Under the pieces are notes generated by a model. The model had not been told where the DNA came from, did no database searches, and worked only from the letters and a program-made list of their open reading frames with translations. The position numbers and the translations under genes are program-made. Source: Agelaius tricolor (Eukaryota; Chordata; Aves; Passeriformes; Icteridae). Taken from it: a stretch of DNA of 64,000 nt. Positions within the stretch are counted from its first letter, which is position 1; each line of letters opens with the position of its first letter. The stretch covers positions 79,317,001 through 79,381,000 of the forward strand of contig JALJCS010000002.1 in the NCBI GenBank assembly GCA_023055355.1, given 5' to 3'. Shown here in pieces: positions 60,301 through 64,000 of the stretch.

Positions 60301-62494
60301 CAAGGCTAGAGTGTGAGCTCAAGCACTTTAGAGAGTTGTCCACCAAGAACTCTGATTTTTGAAGGAAAGGGCAAAGAACCAAAATTCCTGCATAAATCAT
60401 CTGTACACAGAATCAACATGTGTCCTCATTTTGTTTAACCTAGTAAAGGTGATGAGAGATTTGCTTTGGTAAGGAAGCTGGGGTTGTGTGTGACTCATGA
60501 AGGGACTTTTGGCTGACTATTTGATGGCTTTGAATAGCTTAGCAAAACACATTTTGGACAACTACATTTTCAACAGAGCAGCTGCAATAACCTCTGACTA
60601 ATTGTCTTTTCAGAAGGTTACCTGCTGAGAGCATCTGCCACGACATCCATTCTCCCAGAAATGTTCCATCTCAGAAGTGCCTGATGCAGGCTGGAGAGCC
60701 CAGCATCACAGGCAGGAAGGGAGTTACCTCTTGAGACACAGCACAGAGGATGGGATTTGCCTGACCTTGTTGAATGTTCATCATCTGTCTTAAAGCTCTG
60801 AGCATCCTGTCTAAACTGCCTTGGAAGGCTCCCTGAAGCTTTCTTGAGCTGAGATGTGCTGTTGATCTGGACAGCACATCTGGAAGTGAGCCAGGATCCC
60901 ACACACCCTCGTACTCACCATGCAGGCTGTGCTAAGCTGTGCTCCAGCTGCCCCCTCCAAGCCCTTGTCTGGGCCCTGGACACTCAGTGAGCAGTGCAGC
61001 AATACATAAATAACACCAAGGAGTTTATTGCTTGTAATGCCATTCTCTTCCCCAGATCTCATGCAGGAATATTTATTCAGGAGCGTATTTATGGTGATGG
61101 TATCAACAGATATTAAAGCTCTATCCAGGAGGATTAAGAGTACCTGCTTATGGGAGCAAGTTGTCCAGAAGAAGAAAAAGAAACCTTGAATTTATCCTTG
61201 CAGAAATAGCAATTTATATGTCAGCTGCTGTTTGTTTTAAGGACTCTGCTCTTGGAGTCTTGTGATGATACATCGATGTCCCCGATCATTTCAACAAAAA
61301 ATGTCTTGTTTCCTGGTTGGGTTTTATAGTTAATGACAAACATGTCTTAACTGTCCCCTGAAAAGTAGGTGTGTAGGGAAGACAACATTTGATTCTATGT
61401 ATTTTTGGCTTTTACAGTTATTTTGCATGGACTCATTAAAGAATATCAAATGCTTGGGATTAGGATTACTATGTCAGATGCTCTAGGTGTTGTGCTCACA
61501 GACCCACTTTTTCTGTCAAAGGTACTCCAAATTCAAAATCTTGGTTTCTTGCTTGGCAACCAAATTAAAAAATCAGAGTAAGAAGATACTTCCTTCCCTT
61601 CCTCCTTGGTATTTTCCCACCATTTGACAACTGCATTTGACAACATTAAATTACCTTCAAGACTGTATCAGCTACTAGTTTTTAGTAATGAGGGGAAAGT
61701 CAGGCAAGTCAGACCAAGACATAATTGGTTGGGAATCAAAACAAAATTGGCACTTTTATCAAAAAGCATCCACGTGTTTGTATTCTCTTGCCTGCTGGGT
61801 GTTGCACAGTCCCTAGATTAAAGTGCCCCTGTTTAGCAGAGGCTGCAGGGCTGTGGCACTCTCTGAGCCCTAAGGCTTGACCTGCAGCCTGTGCTGGATG
61901 ACAGCAGGGGTGGGGGTGGATGGAGCAGGCTGGGGCCGTGCTTTGCCACCCTCTGGCTGCTGGCTCCAGCTGGCTCCACACAGGCAATGGTTTGAGGCAA
62001 CCTTGGGTCTCTGGCACTGTTGACTCTGGTTATCAGCGACCTGTTATGAAAGGAGGATGTGCAGCAGCAGCTGCCTTCACCTGCAGGTTAAAAGAACCAG
62101 AACTGCTGTTCTTCACCCACTGCAGGAATGGGATGGCTTTGTCATAGACTGAAACCAAATGCAGGTACAACTTCATTGGCAAAGTACAGGGGAAAGTGGT
62201 TCCTGTTCCTGCCAAGGCTGCCCCATGGCAGCCCTTCCCAGCCCCTGCCAGTTCTCCTTCCACCCTGGTGGCTGACTGGGATCAGCAGCTCCCCAAGAAG
62301 GAAAGTTCTTTTTACACGAACTGCCATGAGCCTTAGAGAGACACCTCCTTCTCTCACACCTCAGTGCTAATAACAATTCAATGCAGAGTAAAGAAAAGGG
62401 GTAAATCTGTGAGTGGGCTGCCAGGCATTTTCTTTTATCAGTGTCCAGAACTCTTCAATGGTAATGGTATCTGTTGGGGGCCCCAGACTGGACA
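51321..62494. other. Longest stretch without identifiable element or gene
   Basis: No exon series, RNA gene or CR1/LTR copy could be supported. Simple sequence includes an AT-rich run at about 52143-52205 and a T-run at 54099-54110. GC-richer patches lie at about 53360-53620, 55000-55230, 56420-56660, 57160-57450, 59370-59700 and 61840-62330, and may be very old repeats beyond recognition. The longest frame in the window, 167 codons at 59364-59867 (plus), has no recognisable domain. A minus frame ending near 60621 contains ADALSR, discussed under findings. Confidence 0.5.
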
Positions 62495-63000
62495 CACACA
62501 CCATCTGTGCTGTGCCCAGCTGTGGAGTCCCCAGTACAAGAAGGACATGGACCTGTTGGAATGAGTTCAGAGGAGTCCAGAATCACTCAATTATCATGGG
62601 GCTGAAACACCTTCCCATGCAGACAGGCTGAGCTGGGGCTGTTCAACCTGGCAAAGAAGAGGCTCCAGGGAGACCTTATAGCACCTTCCCCTTGCCTTAA
62701 AGGGGGCTGCAGTGAGCCTAGAGAGAGAATTTCCACAATGGTGTGACAGGACAAGGAGCCTTCCACTGAAAGGTTTAGATAAGGTTTTAGGAGGATGTTC
62801 TGTACTGTGAGGGGGGTGAGGCCCTGGCAGGGTTGCCCAGAGAAGCTGTGGATGCCCCATCCGTGGCAGGGTCCAAGGCCAGGCTGGATGGGGCTCTGAG
62901 CAGCCTGGTCCAGTGGAAGGCTCCCTGCCCATGGCAGGGGAGGTGGAGCTAGGTGATTTTCAAGGTCCCTCCCATCCCCAATAATTGGACAGTTTTATGA
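62495..63000 (+). mobile_element. CR1 LINE 3' fragment, plus strand
   Basis: The fragment starts in the C-terminal ORF2 region: CCCAGCTGTGGAGTCCCCAG at about 62515-62534, then AAGAAGGACATGGACCTGTTGG-like sequence corresponding to KKDMDLLE. It continues with AGGCTCCAGGGAGACCTTAT at about 62661-62680 and the 3' UTR CCAAGGCCAGGCTGGATGGG at about 62872-62891. GAGCAGCCTGGTCCAGTGGA lies near 62898-62917, and CCCTGCCCATGGCAGG near 62922-62937. The ending CAAGGTCCCTCCCATCCCCA (about 62961-62980) has lost the usual octamer repeat. About 62745-62800 is scrambled or deleted relative to the family. It is the same subfamily as 42957-43183. Confidence 0.93.
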
Positions 63001-64000
63001 ACTCTAATTAGTTAATAGCAAGATGCAACAAGTCTGCAGTAATGTACAGCATATTAAAATGTCTCAAGTGACATGAGACACATGAAGTGAAATACCTATG
63101 TCCTTTCTAACACAGAAAAAATATTTCTAAATGAAGCCAAATGCAGTTTTTCACAGACTCCAAGGAATAGATGGTAGAAAGATGTTTGGAAATAGACATT
63201 TTTCATTATAATCCTGTGTTTGAAATGTGCTGACTTTAGAAATTTAGTATAAAATTAGTTCCAGGAGAGTAAACCTAGCAAAGATAATGGATGCTTGTTT
63301 TCTTTATCAGAATCCCTCAATTATGGAAATGTGGCAAATAGGTAATACCTCTAGGTTGAGTTGAATTAACATGTGTTCAAAATGAATCTAAAATGTGTCC
63401 CTTTCGCAGACAAAAATCACACAGTACAGATACTCAAAAACTGAAATACATCTCTGGCTTTGAAATGATTGTTGTTTTTCTGCATCAGCTTCTTGAAAAT
63501 GTCATGTGAGATTAGATCTGTTCACTGTTGTGTTGGTAAGCATATACACCCCCTGCAAAGGGCTGTCTTTGTTTACTGTCTCAGGCTGGGTTTTCAAAGG
63601 CAATTGCTCATTTGTGGTACCTTTTATAAGATCTTTACTTTCAGTAAACACTGGATATGAACTGTTACAAAACCAGGGTCCTTAGAGGACCCTCCAGCTG
63701 GGCACGAAAAATGATGCAGGTAATGAGGAAGAATAAGTGCTTCTAAAACCCTGTCCTCAAAAGACAAAGTGAGAAGAAACAGGCTAGATGACCACTAAAG
63801 CCTGAGTTTGCTTGCTCTAAATGCAGAGCTTGACAGAGCTACTACTGTCTGCTTGCTCAATGTTGGCAGTTGTGTCCAGAGCCTCTGATGGCTCAAAGTG
63901 GTTGTGCTCCCTCTGTGGGGTGGATGGAGCTCAGGTTGGCATCAGTTGCATTTCTGCTCATTCATGGGTTTCTGTCTGAAGGGCCAGCTGGCTCATTTCA
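63001..64000. other. Non-coding stretch, nothing recognised
   Basis: AT-rich sequence to the window edge. A 63-codon plus frame (63469-63660) has no recognisable domain. No repeat or RNA motif was seen. Confidence 0.6.

Noticed and set aside
1..64000. tRNA, rRNA, spliceosomal RNA genes, CRISPR arrays, bacterial-type operons, endogenous hepadnavirus or bornavirus insertions
   Set aside because: Looked for characteristic motifs and protein blocks on both strands and found none.

Overview
The window looks like ordinary non-coding DNA from a bird genome, most likely a songbird. It is AT-rich and poor in CpG. No reading frame looks like a conserved protein or a clean exon series. The recognisable content is interspersed repeats of avian type: CR1 LINE fragments of several subfamilies and ages, one well-delimited solo LTR, and a second LTR-like segment. 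I saw nothing resembling mammalian L1 or Alu. The bird assignment rests on the CR1 3' ends (the ATTCTATGATT type at about 43170-43183 and 36906-36920) and on my recollection of avian and passerine CR1 and LTR consensus sequences. No search was run.

Layout. 1-606 is featureless. 607 to about 1475 is a minus-strand LTR-like segment. 1480-4330 is unannotated. 4335-5788 holds two head-to-tail plus-strand CR1 pieces, the first with an expanded CTGCT microsatellite. About 6850-8189 is a very old plus-strand CR1. 8190-21240 is mostly single-copy, with a 24-bp tandem duplication (10987-11034), a hairpin with flanking direct repeats (17804-17866) and a four-copy minisatellite (18051-18138). 21248-22095 is a minus-strand CR1 that still shows the reverse transcriptase FVDD motif. 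22100-36900 is mostly single-copy, with AT-rich simple repeats, a 12-bp and a 46-bp tandem duplication, an RFX-type X-box and a homeodomain/octamer motif cluster. 36906-37417 and 40266-41050 are minus-strand CR1 copies. 42957-43183 is a plus-strand CR1 tail. 45089-45155 and 46617-46705 are simple repeats. 49942-50408 is a minus-strand solo LTR with inverted termini and a target duplication. 51241-51320 is a degraded CR1 tail. 51330-62490 is the longest stretch without an identifiable element. 62495-63000 is another plus-strand CR1 tail. 63001-64000 is featureless.

There is no operon or pathway to describe. The window is best read as intergenic or deep-intronic sequence shaped by retrotransposon insertion and small tandem duplications. 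The longest open frames (167, 152 and 151 codons) are no longer than one expects by chance in this much AT-rich DNA, and their translations show no family I recognise. I found no convincing undescribed biological system. The most checkable observations are the solo LTR, the two adjacent CR1 pieces, the alternating minisatellite, and several short regulatory-looking motifs (X-box, GC box plus TATA, TTAATTAA/octamer cluster, CpG-retaining hairpin).
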